DNA of 64,000 nt from Tetraselmis striata (GCA_006384855.1 VCJN01002223.1:186001-250000); one strand, 5' to 3'; shown: positions 45,142 through 56,142, numbered from the stretch's first letter. The notes: generated by a model from the letters alone, not told the origin. Translations and numbers: made by a program.

Positions 45142-45210
45142 GGCGACGCACGGCCCCGCAGCGCCTCCGGGGCCGCTGGTGGGTGGGGCCGGTCCCCAAT
45201 CCTTACCGGT

Positions 45211-47898
45211 ACAGGTAGTCGCTACCTGTACCTGTACCTGATACCGTTAGACCGTATGGGATAACACCTGACTTCCTAATTAGAAAATATGCATAGTGGA
45301 GGAGGGAATGACATGAATGACATGACATGACATGTGGGAGAACCCATGTGCATCTACATGGGCCACCTGTGAGAAAGGAGCGACAAGAACATAGTTGCCT
45401 CCCCTTACATAACTCTAGGGGCGCTGCTGCTAAGCCGAACAGCAAGCAAACGAACTAGTCCTCGGCGGCACCCGCCGGGGGGGGGGGGGCACTATGCATG
45501 TGTGGGGCTAGAGGCAGTGCGAGCGGCAACGGCGGTGTTGGCCGCGGAGGCATTGTCCATTTGTCTGACCTTTTTGGCGCATCGGACAACCCTAACCATG
45601 GAGGCTTGGGCCGTTGCATGTTTACCCCGCCACAAAGCAGCTAGCACGCATGATCAACCAACATGGGCGCGACAGTATCATGCAGCTTATGGAGCCTGCG
45701 CAGCACACGGCAAGCTCGGGCGTGCACATGAGGGGAGTAAACCGTAAACTCACCCCTCGCGAACGCCGGCGCCGCACATACCTCGGCGCGCGGCCTCACC
45801 TCTGGGGGTTCGGCCACGCCAGGAGCGTAGAGCGGCCGCCGCATCCGCAAGGATGTAGGGAGGCGAGGCTAGGAAACACTCTTGCATGCAGCGGCGCAGC
45901 CGCCGGAGGGGGCGCGCTTGCGGAAGGGGTCAGCCAAGGTCTAGAAGGAGTTACAGCAGCCGCGGCGGCAGCAGCGGTAGTGATGGCGACAGCGGCCGGC
46001 TGCGCAACCGGATCGGGCCAGACCGCAAAAAAAGGCGGCACGCCCGGATACATCCCGCTCCAAGGCATAGGCGCCCGCCGCCCGGCAGCGGCCCACCAAG
46101 AGCGGAGGATCGTGGGTGCGGCGGGCCCGGCGGCACCATCCCCACCTCCACGTGGTGGGCGGTGGTAACACCTAAGACCCGTGCCCGGTGGTGCGACGTC
46201 GGACTGGCATGATGGGCGAAGGGGCCGACTTGTGCGGATGCGCCCATCGTGCTGCCGTTTATTGTCAGTGCAAAGGATTCTATGTATAGCTTTTTGTTAT
46301 ATCTACCTGCCAAGAGAATGATTCAGAATGTTTGAAACGAGAATGATTCTAGAATGATTACAGAATGATTTGACCTTAGCTCTTTCATCATTCGGGTTTT
46401 TTCTAGGGCGTGTCACGCGCTCTCGGCGGACACCGCGCCGCATTGGCGGCTGCTGGCATGTCATCGAACAACCGATCACGCGCCCGCTATACTCGGCAGG
46501 CCACCCGCTACCTCATAACTCACGCTGTCGCATAATCGCCTCACAAGCGCTGTCAGAGGCCCTTTACTTCCGTGCTAGCTAGTGCACAGTATGGACGCGC
46601 CTAGTGGCTCGCTCGCGGAAGACGCATGGTCATCTCTTCCCGCCACGCCATGTATGCCGTTCTCGCCTTTTCCCCCGTTCCTTTTACGCTCGCGCTTTCT
46701 CCCTCTCCCTCTCTATCCCTCTCTCCCCTACCCCGCTAGCTATATCTCGCAATATGTTTACATGTTTAGTGTTGCTTCGTAAAGTCGTTCTTGCTTTCTA
46801 CTGCATACGCAAGAGTGCTCGCAATATCTCGCAATATGTCGCAATATGTTTACATGTTTAGTGTTGCTTCGTAAAGTCGTTCTTGCTTCCTATTGCATAC
46901 GCAAGAGTGCTCACTCATTGTGTGTGTGCATGTCCCACATGCAACGCGCCGGGCCAGGCTGAGCCATTGGCACCAACGGCAGATTCAGAGCGTGTCGCCA
47001 ACGAGGCCCTCTTGCGGACTGGCATTCCGACGCCAGATAGACACTATGCGCGTATGCTCCTACACGGGGCTCACTGCCGGGTGGACGCTGTTGGAGGTGG
47101 GGCGCAGCTCAGCCGTTGTGCATAGCCACATCTTTGCTGGCAGCACCGGCACCGGCCGGTCCAACAGCCGTTGAAGCTACACATGGGCCATATAATGGGG
47201 AAAGGCTCGCGTCAAGGCGATGGTCCATCATTGCCTCAGCGCGAGCACCATCGTTCGTCCGGCAGAAGCCAAGCCGGGGGCGGCACTCGTTCAACATGGT
47301 TGACCTTGAAATTTGACGCGAGACGTCTGTGAATGAGAGCTTCATCAACGCTGACACAAAGACATTCGCTGTCCGCCCGATAAAGGCCTTTAAAGCACCT
47401 TCTGCAGTCATATGCCGAAAGCCCAAAAGGAAAACCTGCCCACGATCAATATGCTAGAACTCTTTTGAAGTGTACTCACCTGCCTGAGATAAGCCTGATT
47501 TTGTTGCCATGCTTCATGCGCGCAATATTTGTATCTGTACATGCATGTACCAAGTGCTTAATACTACGGGAAAGAACTGCGTGACGGGGGCGAGGCGGGG
47601 CTCGGCTGCCTTGCGGCGGGCTTGCGGCTGGGCTCGGCCGGGCTTGCGGCTGGGCTTGCGGACTCGTGCGGGGGGCGGGAGGGCGGGCGGGCGGGCGCCG
47701 GCCGGCGGGGCGATTGTGATGGGGCTCGTCCGGGGGGGGGGGGGGGGGGGGGGGGCGTATATATATGCCGCGGGCGCGCGCCCCCATCTGGGCGCCGCTT
47801 GCGACAGCCGCGCGAGCCGACCGGTTCACCCCCTCCCCGCCCGACCCGCCCGACCGGTTCACCCCCACCTGCCCGACCCGCCCGACCGGTTCACCCCC
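45211..47898. other. Region without a supported gene
   Basis: GC-rich open frames at 45614-46168 (+), 45796-46068 (-) and 47109-47426 (-) overlap and show no family motif. One of them may be coding, but I cannot choose. The stretch also holds the ~92-bp tandem duplication at 46747, poly-G runs at 45478-45489 and 47730-47753, and GGGCGG-rich sequence at 47.6-47.7 kb. Confidence 0.35.
46747..46912. repeat. Tandem duplication, period 92 bp
   Basis: TCGCAATATGTTTACATGTT and the following ~74 bp occur at 46747 and again at 46839 with two substitutions. Confidence 0.85.
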
Positions 47899-48662
47899 TC
47901 ACTGCCCGACCCGCATGGAGGATACGGTGACGATGTATTCACGAGTATCGTCACGGTACACCAGCAGGTGGGTTCGGCCGTTGGGGAGGCGCGACGTCAT
48001 GCCCGTGTTGACGTTGATCGGCTCGATGGGGCACCCCGCGGGCGGCATGTGCTTCTTGTGGTCCCACAGGATGACCACCACGTCGAGGCTCGACGGCCGT
48101 GCCACGCCGACAGCGCCCCCGCCGCCTCCGCCGCCGCCTCCGTTGCCGCTGCCGCCGCCGCCGCACCCCCCGCGTTGGCGCCCCCCGCGCTCGCGCCCCG
48201 CCGCGTCCCGGCCGTCCCGCGTGACCGCCGCGAAGTCTACCGCGTGCAGGATCTTGACGACGGCATGTATAACGGTGTCGAGGTCCCGAGGCGTGACCGA
48301 TGAACACCGTACATGCGGGACCTCGATACGCGAGGAGGGGGTGAAGTGGATTGGACTCGTCCTTCGATAATGCCCGCCTCGCTGGCCTCCTCCTCGCCTT
48401 CCTCCTCCTCCTCCTCCTCGTCGCCGCGGGCGTGGTCGTCGTCGTGGCCGCCGCCGGCACGGGCGGACCGGCTGCCACCGCCCGGGTCCAGGCGCTCGAG
48501 ACGGCTCGACAAGACTCGGGTCATGTTGCGGCGGAACTCTTCGCTGGGTCCGTTAGCGAGCATCTGGCAGTTTTCCCACGCGTATCGGAGGGTGTACATG
48601 ACGGCGGATCGGCCGTCGCTCTCGGTGCCGTGACCTCGCTCCCGCCGAGCCGTCGCAACCAA
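47899..48662 (-). CDS. Unrecognised GC-rich reading frames, possibly one broken gene
   Basis: The upstream frame (48662-48237) has MYTLRYAWENCQMLANGPSE and an acidic run of Glu residues. Another frame continues with DLDTVIHAVVKILHAVDFAA and then a Gly-rich run. The last frame (48105-47899) has LDVVVILWDHKKHMPPAGCP and HLLVYRDDTREYIVTVSSM. The pieces read like one protein with a frame change near 48300, but I do not recognise the family. It lies beside a tyrosine-recombinase-like fragment on the other strand, so it may be part of a mobile element. Confidence 0.3.
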
Positions 48663-49175
48663 CCGCTGGACCTCTAGCGCGGAATCGAGGCGCCCGGCCT
48701 ACCGCTAGCGGCCGACGAGAAAGATTGAGAAACGCTCTGGCCGGCCTCAGGGACTCGCAGTCAATTTTTACACACTTTTTTCTAAGAATCTCTATCCGCG
48801 CCTGGCAAGCCCGGTGTCCACGCGCGGCGCAAACAGCTGGAGGGTGTCTAAGCATGACTATGACCTTTGCGAGATTCTTCGCAGCGCCGGGGTCTATGTT
48901 GTTCAGGCGCGTGGCGATGAGCGTCAGAACGACCCGGTGGAGGATCGCCCCCCGGCGCCCCCCGCAAGGGGATGTTGCTGCCTCGGTGGCTCCTGGAGGG
49001 TCGAGACGGAGAAAGACTTGGCGAGACGATCCCCCTGCGGCCCTCCTTGATCCTCCTCAGCGCCATGCTCAACCTCATTCTCTCGTGTCATACCGGCACG
49101 GTCTACTATCTAACCTATCGACTTCGAATCTGTATGTGCATGTCATAAGCTCGGCACAATGAATCGCTCTCTCTT

Positions 49176-49730
49176 GTGCTCGCGCTAACCAGCTCTTTTC
49201 CTCGGCAGCCGTGCTTAATCTCTACATCCTTTTCGGACGGTTCCGTCCCCGGTTTAGTACGTCAGGCTGCGACTCGTTCGATCTGCCTAGCCCCCGGCAG
49301 CAAGAAGGCCGCATTCACGTTGCCCAAACTCGGCGATTTTTTACCGGCTACTGCGGTCGCATCCGAGCCGCCGTGCCGCCGCGAGGTTGGCCTCATCCCG
49401 GCGATGTGCCCGCTCGGCGCCATGCGGGCTCAGGAGGCCCTTGCCCTCACGCGGGCTCGCGTGATGGAGAAACACGCCGACGGCGCGGTCGCCCACATCA
49501 CCAAACGCAAGACCGACCAGGTCCGTCGTGGCCGGCACATCATGCTAGCCAAGAATATCGACCCGGCTGGTGTCTGCCCCGAATCGTTCTTGTTGGCATG
49601 GCACGAGGCGCACCTCCGCGAGACGCCTCGGCCGCTCCGGTGTTCCCAGCCTTCGAGGGGCACATCATCCTAGTGCACGGTCCGTGGGGTGTCCGCCCCC
49701 TACCCAAGCCCATGACCTACTACCCGTAAC
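49176..49730 (+). pseudogene. Tyrosine-recombinase-like fragment (DIRS or Crypton type)
   Basis: PLGAMRAQEALALTRARVME fits box I of tyrosine recombinases with its catalytic Arg. It is followed by HITKRKTDQVRRGRHIMLAK, the K-TDQ-x-x-G strand common in DIRS/Crypton recombinases, and then CPESFLLAWHEAH. A frameshift near 49640 follows (VFPAFEGHIILVHGPWGVRP in the next frame). The His-x-x-Arg and Tyr region is not present, so it is truncated. Confidence 0.42.
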
Positions 49731-49967
49731 GTGTGTTGCTTGCCCGTTGGATGGCCCCGGTACTCGGTATAGGTGAGGAGTCTCATTTACAATAGCACGG
49801 CTCCCACTCGGCCAAGTCCAGCGATTGCACTATCGCAGCCGCCGGCGATGTCCCCCGCGACACTCTCGCTGTCCGTAGCTTGCCCTGCCCATCTAGCATT
49901 GGCAAGCTCGTACTGCACCAAAACCGCCGTCGTCATGTCGAATTGTCCTGCATGCATCAACAAAAGA

Positions 49968-50635
49968 AACGAACGAGTTTTTGACAGCTCAACTTCAAAT
50001 CGGTGCCCCACGCGATACAGCGAGCCATTCGGTACTGGGTATATATAACAAAACAAAGAGTCATTGTTACTTTCGGGCTCCGGCCTGCTGAGCGTTTGAG
50101 CGGCGCTCTCCGTAAGCGCGCACGCCCGTGCGGAGGGTCGATTCTCGCAGTGGGCAGATTTCTTCGTAGTGAGGCGGGCCCACCGCGCTCGAACCACGGT
50201 GCACCGACTTAGCGCGGACTTAGGTGCGGGTGCGGGTACGACTAAGTACTGCAGACAGTTTACAGCCCCGCTGTGACCTTATGAACGGTGCGCTTATATT
50301 GCGAGTTTTGCGCATTTTATTGCCGACCGGCAGTTATTTCCGTTTTCCCGGCGCGCACTAGCGGGCAGGTATCTATGATTTTGAAGCGTATACGCCAAGC
50401 GCGGCCATGGGGTCGCGACGCAAGATAGCCGTAATATCACCACGCATGATGTCAGAGTAGGGCAAAGAAATACCCTAGATAACCCTAGATATACCCCACG
50501 TGCTTGCGGTGTAATGCATCTACATTTGGCAAGAGGGGGTAGTATTTCTGCAATGCTAGATGTAAATTCGTAACGATTATATGTCCACCTCCAGTGGGAT
50601 GGAAAATATAACACGCACATTTTGTATTACTGCCG
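49968..50635 (-). repeat. REP repeat, copy 6
   Basis: Reverse orientation. It starts (in + coordinates) with CAAAAGAAACGAACGAGTTT and contains ACTTCAAATCGGTGCCCCAC and ACATTTGGCAAGAGG-type blocks. It ends near GGTGGACATATAATC, so the far terminus is lost where it meets the T2 transposase. Confidence 0.75.
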
Positions 50636-50639
50636 ATTT

Positions 50640-52054
50640 TGTAGGCAAACGTTTTCAGTTTACAGCTTGAGCTTTTCGGTGTATATCTTTCGCTCTATAT
50701 ATGTCCTCCTCCCGTGCTCAAAACCTTTTTCAGTCGCCCAGGCATTGAGGCGCATAGTTTTTTGCATTGTTCTATTGATACATTACCCCATTTGCAACCA
50801 GTGTCCTACCAAAGCTGTGGAAAGCTTTAGACTCCCATTTCCCGCAGCAAGTCCTTAACTACGTTCCACACATTATTGATAGTGTTCAAATCCGAGGAGT
50901 ACAGAGGTGCGCACACCATTGGGGATTTGCGCGCTTTTTGTCATGTCCACATTTCTTTGGTCAAGAGAGGCAACGTCTTCATAGACCGTGAGCGGTTGCC
51001 CACCTGAGCGCAGCGCACCTTCATGAACGAATAGATTCTCAATCATGTTGCAGTGTTCTTGCGCGGCTCATATATCTTTTGTCTTTGTATTTCTTGCGCG
51101 GTGTGGTTCCCATGACTGCATGCAAGGTAGACAAGGCATTTATTGATGCCAACGCGTTGTACATGTGTTCTTGATTTGACTATCTCTTGCTTCACCGGTC
51201 TGCCGCGGCGTTGCCACCTCCGTCTCCCCGAGATTTTGCTGCCGAAACGTCTTAGAATATGTGAACATCTAGTTTTGCGTGTATGAGTTTTCGTTCTCTT
51301 TTCCCCATACCACTCGTAGATGCTCGTGACTTCTATTGCATCGCTGCCTTTTCTCCTTGAACTTGCGGCGAAACTGCAGCCCCTCCGGCCGCCCTCGCTT
51401 CAAAGCGCGGCGCATAGTGCTCGTACTGACCGTCTTTGCCGTAGTATGCCCACGCGCCCTCAGTCGTCGGCAAGCAATAGTGGCAGCCCCTACGGCATCC
51501 TTCCCGTCGGCCATTTGCCTCGCCCCCGAAGCAGCCTTGCTTGTAAGTTGATGGGGACGCGCGGCCTACCTTGCCGAGTAAAGACTTCTCCCGTCGCAGT
51601 GCGCCGAGCCCATCGGTGGACGAAGTTATCGCTGCGGCCCATCGCCCTCGTCGTTTCAGTAACGTTTCCGCTATACTTCCTAAGCTTGATTCGCGCAGCC
51701 CCTCTATTCGCAGGCATCGTGCTTGTTGCCATGATCGTGCATATTGCGTCGACGATTCTAGACACGCGTGTCGGCTGGGTTTTTGCTGATTAAAAAGGGG
51801 AGCATAGAGACAAAAGTGTCGGCTTGTGGCGCTGCGGGAGCCTTGTGCTCTAGCTAGGAAGCCCGATGGGCGTGCATATGCGTCGGAACTTCCGAGGGGG
51901 TCTGCAAAAAGTTCGGCGTGTTTGGTGGCATACATAACTTATTTGTGGAGAAGTATATATAACGCCATACACTTGGGCCCACGAATGCAGTGATAAATAG
52001 ACACTGCATATTACTATTGTATTTAACATGGGATTCTAGGATTTCGCGCCCGCC
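50640..52054 (-). pseudogene. Tc1/IS630-like transposase relic, copy T2
   Basis: The minus strand encodes NVTETTRAMGRSDNFVHRWA (HTH), then ADGKDAVGAATIACRRLRAR and STMRRALKRGRPEGLQF, then RRKFKEKRQRCNRSHEHLRV. The catalytic part (about 51050-50850) is recognisable against copy T1 but badly decayed. Unlike T1, the HTH and middle part are contiguous, which proves that the 5.5-kb gap in T1 is an insertion. Confidence 0.65.
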
Positions 52055-52095
52055 CCTTATCCACCGAAGCGTCGATTTTTCGGCGGTGAGCTTTA
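52055..52095. repeat. Repeat M, copy 2, first segment
   Basis: CCACCGAAGCGTCGATTTTTCGGCGGTGAGCTTTA-type sequence matching 35930-35963 with few differences; cut by the TIR element at 52096. Confidence 0.7.
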
Positions 52096-52220
52096 GGTCC
52101 GTTTCATACCACGGTCCGCGTGCCGCCCTAGCCGCGTGCCGCCCTAATACTCGTACCGGAGCGCGCCACGTCGACCGGGCCGCGGGGGCCATTATGAAAA
52201 TTCGCGCACGCCCCCAACAC

Positions 52221-52283
52221 CAAGGCGGCACGCGTGTACGGGGCATTTTTTAAAAAAATGCCCCGTACACGCGTGCCGCCTTG
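52221..52283. repeat. Near-perfect palindrome, 31-bp arms
   Basis: CAAGGCGGCACGCGTGTACG continues to GGGGCATTTTTT and is followed directly by its reverse complement. It lies inside the Harbinger-like element and has essentially no spacer. Confidence 0.9.
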
Positions 52284-52309
52284 CTACCCTGAATTTTGAG
52301 AGCGTTTCT

Positions 52310-52873
52310 ATGTTCCGGGGTGAGGTATATCATTTACCGCTGCCGGAGCGGGCAATTGCTCTCAACCCGCACTTGCTCGCTCCACCCTCATGGTGTTCCC
52401 GTTCACCGTTTGCAAAGGACGGCGGGGAGGCGGTCAACCGTCCTCCCAAGATGCCTACGCCGCATTCAGACCGGGCCGGTGCCCGCGATGTGAGGCGGTC
52501 ACCCGCCATCCCGCGCGCTCGGGCATCTGGCGCAGCTGATCGCTCCCCAGTAGACCGTCTGGACGCCCGCTTAGGGCTCAGCCCAGACAGCCGTATGCAG
52601 CGTATCGAGGAGGCAGACCCTGAATTTGAGTGGGAGTCTGAAGGGCGCGATGGCGAGGGAGGTTCCGACGAGGACGAAGTCCAACACAACGATGGGCTGC
52701 GTCACGGGGTGCAAAGTCGGGACGCTTATCGACTACACCCGGTCGCAGCACCGCTGTCGCCCAGCACTTTCACGCCCTCCTCGTCATCTGAGTCCCACTC
52801 GCCGTCGGAGTCCGAGTCCGGGTACGCGGTAGAGTACAGTAGTGCTAAACCGGGCGCCTCGGGGTGGGGGTGA
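52310..52873 (+). CDS. Hypothetical Ser/acidic-rich protein in the Harbinger-like element
   Basis: A 187-codon frame starting at an ATG. It is rich in Arg/Pro at first, then acidic (RIEEADPEFEWESEGRDGEG) and Ser-rich (STFTPSSSSESHSPSESESG). No domain recognised. Harbinger elements often encode a second, DNA-binding protein beside the transposase, but no Myb-like motif is visible here, so the role is unknown and it may not be expressed. Confidence 0.3.
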   Translation: MFRGEVYHLPLPERAIALNPHLLAPPSWCSRSPFAKDGGEAVNRPPKMPTPHSDRAGARDVRRSPAIPRARASGAADRSPVDRLDARLGLSPDSRMQRIEEADPEFEWESEGRDGEGGSDEDEVQHNDGLRHGVQSRDAYRLHPVAAPLSPSTFTPSSSSESHSPSESESGYAVEYSSAKPGASGWG

Positions 52874-53100
52874 AGACGGGGAGGACGCATTCTGGCGGGA
52901 GGTGGAGAGGCGGGCTGCGGGCGCGGGGGACATATGCAGCGCGTTTCCGCCGCTGCGCGTATGTATGAAATGCTGTTTTTTGCGGCGGCACGCGTGCGCT
53001 TATTCGCCCAATGCCACCGGCTACGTGGCAGCACGATATCGCGTATCGTTAGGGCAGCACGCGGCTGGGGCGGCACGCGGACCGTGGTTTGAAACGGACC

Positions 53101-53391
53101 TTATTGCCGTACGGGAATCCGTATAGTGCAGCGGATCGGGCCTATAGGTGCATGACTAAAGCGCTTATCTACTGGCATGTACTACTAAGTACTATAATCC
53201 ACCCACCCACCCGCCCACCCGCGCGCCCACGGTCCTTAGTTACACAACCGTTCGATTACGATCTCACGGTTGGGAGTCTACTGCTACTGGTACTCGCTAC
53301 TCGCTGCTGGTACAGTACTGTAATGGAAAAAAAACTCGGTACCGTCTACTTCAAAGTGCTGGCAATGCGAACGCTCGCTGCTGGTACTGGT
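53101..53391. repeat. Repeat M, copy 2, second segment with microsatellite
   Basis: TTATTGCCGTACGGGAATCC to GCTGCTGGTACTGG, colinear with 35956-36230. The LINE 3' copies start inside its CTGGTA-type microsatellite. Confidence 0.8.
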
Positions 53392-53786
53392 GCGAATTAC
53401 AAAAAGGACAGTTCCCCAGAATTAGAAAATCAACACAGCAAGCCGCCTAAAAGCGGCCCGCATCCCGCATGAGGCGGGATGGATGAGTGATGCGCGCACG
53501 GTTCAGAGTCCGGGCCACGCGATCACGTGTGTGAGTGGGTGATCCTCGGACGTGCTGTGCAGCTTCAGCAACGGGATGGCAGACGAATCTGCGCCGTCTG
53601 ATGAGGCAGCGAGCGCGCTCTCGAGCGGCCACCAAGCTCAGGACCCCGAGGAAATCTCTTGCGAGCAAGGCCTCTTGGTGAGCCCGGGTGATGCACCGAG
53701 TGCCCCGCGATGAGAGGGCACCCCGATCCGCAGCCAAGCATGCGATACCACGCACTGTGCGGTGCACCCCCTTGCTGACCTCACCC
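53392..53786 (-). mobile_element. LINE-A 3'-end copy a (395 bp)
   Basis: Matches 40609-41003 closely, including the coding end VHRTVRGIACLAADRGAL. It is truncated at its 5' side and flanked on both sides by CTGGTACTGG microsatellite. Confidence 0.88.
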
Positions 53787-53823
53787 GCTGCTGGTACTGG
53801 TACTCGCTACTGGTAGTGCTGGT

Positions 53824-55893
53824 GTGAATTACAAAAAGGACAGTTCCCCAGAATTAAAAAATCAACACAGCAAGCCGCCTAAAAGCGGCCCGCATCCCGC
53901 ATAAGGCGGGATGGATGAGTGATGCGCACGCGGTTCAGAGTCCGGGCCACGCGAGCACGTGTGTGTGTGGGTGATCCTCGGACGTGCTGTGCAGCTTCAA
54001 CAACGGGATGGCAGACGAATCTGCGCCGTCTGATGAGGCAGCGAGCGCGCTCTCGAGCGGCCACCAAGCTCAAGACCCCGAGGAAATCTCTTGCGAGCAA
54101 GGCCTCCTGGTGAGCCCGGGTGATGCACCGAGTGCCCCGCGATGAGAGGGCACCCCGATCCGCAGCCAAGCATGCGATACTACGCACTGTGCGGTGCACC
54201 CCCTTGCTGACCTCACCCACTGTGCCGAAGACCATGCCCGTGTACTCCGACACATCCAAGATGTCTCGAAGAGGACCCTTCTGTCCGGGCTCCGTGTTGT
54301 GCCACGCCGCATCCCGCGCAGCCAATCCCCGTTGTATGTCGCCCAACAGGGAGCGCTCCAACCGATCCACAGCCGTGGCCCGGGGCACTGCAGTGTACTT
54401 GACCCCGTACCGCATAGTCTTGAACTCCAGCATCGTGGACTTCAAGCTCCGGGGATCGTAACTTCCGGTCACGACGTTGAACGCCGGAAGGGAGAGCTCT
54501 GCGTCCGGCACTAGGTCCTTGAGCTCATCCCTGGGTACAGTGTTGCCGAGAGGTACTTCCCGCTGGAACAAGTCATCCATCTCCCGCCGTATCGCGATAC
54601 CTAGGTCGTGGACACAGTGATCGCGGAAGGCATCTGCGATAGCGTCGTGCTGTACACGCCAGTGAGCGTCTCCAGGCGCTGGGAGGTTCATGAGCGCGTC
54701 GCCGTATGGTCAACAGTGACGGGGTTGTGCTCCGTCGAGGGCAGAATGATCTGGCACCCAACCACCGGGGCCAAGCACGGGTTAGCTAGAAGGAAGTACC
54801 CGGCAGCGACCTCCCGCAGCTCATGCGGAGTCATGGCTGTCCGCGCGGTGGGGATGACCACTGTCCACATGCCTGACGCCGCGTCGAGCTGGTTGAACAA
54901 GATCCGTTCCCTACATGTGGCAGGGAGAGCGCACACCTCATTTCGAAGCCGAGAGTTGTTGGCTCGGTCTAGAAATGCCGTCAGCTCCTTTTGCGAGCCC
55001 GACGCAGCCTCCACTTCCCGCTCCATCTGGCGCGCATATGGGTCGCCGAGATGGCCAGCAGTAGCCACTTGGACGCGGCCCCACGCCTCACGCATCTCCG
55101 CGGCGTAGCTGTCCGACCCATGAGCATCGTTGAGGAAGTGGTCACATTGGCGGGCGGAAGAAGTTGCGTTGAAGCTGCCTCGGCCAAGTACGGACCCGAG
55201 CTGTGGGTCGAAGAAAACAAGGGTGGGGTGTTGGTGCCGGAGTTCCTAGTCAGGAACCTTGGGAGGATGGCATTCATGCAGCCGACGAAGGCGGCATCAC
55301 GAACGGTAGCCATGCGGCGGATGCCAGCTCCCTTCAACCGAGTGGGGAGGTGAAGCCTGCTGCGCGCCCTAGCCACTGCATCCTCGCTCAAGGTAGTCAC
55401 CTCCGCTGCCATGGGGCCGGGGTTGTGCAAAAGCTCCGCCAAGAAATCGGTGACCACCGGATTGGTGTCGGTGCCGTACGTGGAGGGATCAAAAGAGACC
55501 CCTAGCACCCGTTCGACCGCCGCGAGGATGGTGGCATCCACCGCCTCCGCAAAGGCCTCCACCTCGGACGGAAGACAATTGCGGAGCCAATACCTCGCCT
55601 TGTGTTGCATGCTATGCTTGAGGAGGGCCCATGCGTGGCGATGCAAGGCGTGGGTGTACCGACGGCTGGGCTTGGCAGACAGAAGCTTGCTCAGGCTAGC
55701 GTCCACCTCCTCTCGTAGCTCCTCCGCCTTGCCGCGCATGTACGCCTGCACATACTCTGGCGATCCGAGCGGCACGTTGAAGACCGCGATGCCGTGATGG
55801 CCATCTAGCTCGGGCCTCTCGATGTCGGCCGGAGCCTCACGCCGCGCGGCCTCCATGTCTGCGTTGTACGCCTGCATCTTGTCGAAGCGCACC
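53824..55893 (-). mobile_element. LINE-A truncated copy b (2.07 kb)
   Basis: Homologous to 40608-42690 of LINE-A: the last part of RT (from VRFDKMQAYNADMEAARREA) plus the endonuclease (PDAELSLPAFNVV, MLEFKTMRYGVKY). It lacks the 4-nt insertion found in copy A. It has its own frameshifts near 55215 (one G fewer) and 54705. CTGGTA-type microsatellite flanks both ends. Confidence 0.9.
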
Positions 55894-55932
55894 GCTGGTA
55901 CTGCTGGTAGTGCTGGTAGTGCTGGTACCGGT

Positions 55933-55963
55933 GTGAATTACAAAAAGGGCAGTTCCCCAGAAC
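55933..55963 (-). mobile_element. LINE-A 3'-end copy c (about 31 bp)
   Basis: GTGAATTACAAAAAGGGCAG followed by TTCCCCAGAA is the last 31 bp of the same LINE, again inside the CTGGTA-type tract. Confidence 0.75.
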
Positions 55964-56142
55964 TGCTGGTACTGGTACCGGTACTCGCTACTCGCTGCTA
56001 GAAATGGGAAAAAAACTCTGGTACTTCAACGCTGGCAATGCAATTCATGGAACTGTAGGCCAGTGATGTAGAACCCGTTCTTTCAAAATTTAATGCAAAA
56101 TCGACGCATCGCTGATTCAACTGTCAAGTCACTTCATAGTAG
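55964..56142. repeat. Repeat M, copy 2, last segment
   Basis: Microsatellite, then GGAACTGTAGGCCAGTGATG and AAAATCGACGCATCGCTGAT to CAAGTCACTTCATA, colinear with 36240-36415. Confidence 0.8.

Larger units (their letters stand above)
40608..45196 (-). mobile_element. Near full-length LINE with C-terminal restriction-like endonuclease (LINE-A)
   Basis: Flanked by a perfect 14-bp target duplication CAATCCTTACCGGT (40594-40607 and 45197-45210). Coding is on the minus strand: a Pro/Ala/Ser-rich N-terminal region, a central RT and a C-terminal PD-(D/E)XK endonuclease. Frameshifts at a CACCC repeat (44072-44100), near 43550, and a 4-nt insertion near 41713 break the frame. The last is shown by comparison with the copy at 54.9 kb, which lacks it. 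The 3' end (minus strand ...GGGGAACTGTCCTTTTTGTAATTCAC) recurs at 53392, 53824 and 55933. Confidence 0.88.
52096..53100 (+). mobile_element. Harbinger-like TIR element, 1005 bp
   Basis: The ends GGTCCGTTTCATACCACGGT and the reverse complement GGTCCGTTTCAAACCACGGT begin inverted repeats of about 50 bp with three differences. Comparison with the unoccupied site in repeat M copy 1 (GAGCTTTATTGCC) shows a 3-bp duplication TTA (52093-52095 and 53101-53103), as in PIF/Harbinger elements. No transposase is present. Confidence 0.8.

Noticed and set aside
45614..46168. 184-codon plus-strand frame as a gene
   Set aside because: Ala/Gly/Arg-rich and mirrored by an equally open minus frame; no motif supports it.
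48237..48478. Glu-rich run as a nuclear or chromatin protein
   Set aside because: The acidic run comes from a CTC/CCT trinucleotide tract, and composition alone does not support a function.
50003..50212. Short open frames inside REP copies (also at 18250, 26237, 31987, 56422)
   Set aside because: The frames are not conserved between REP copies; they shift and break, as expected for a non-coding repeat.
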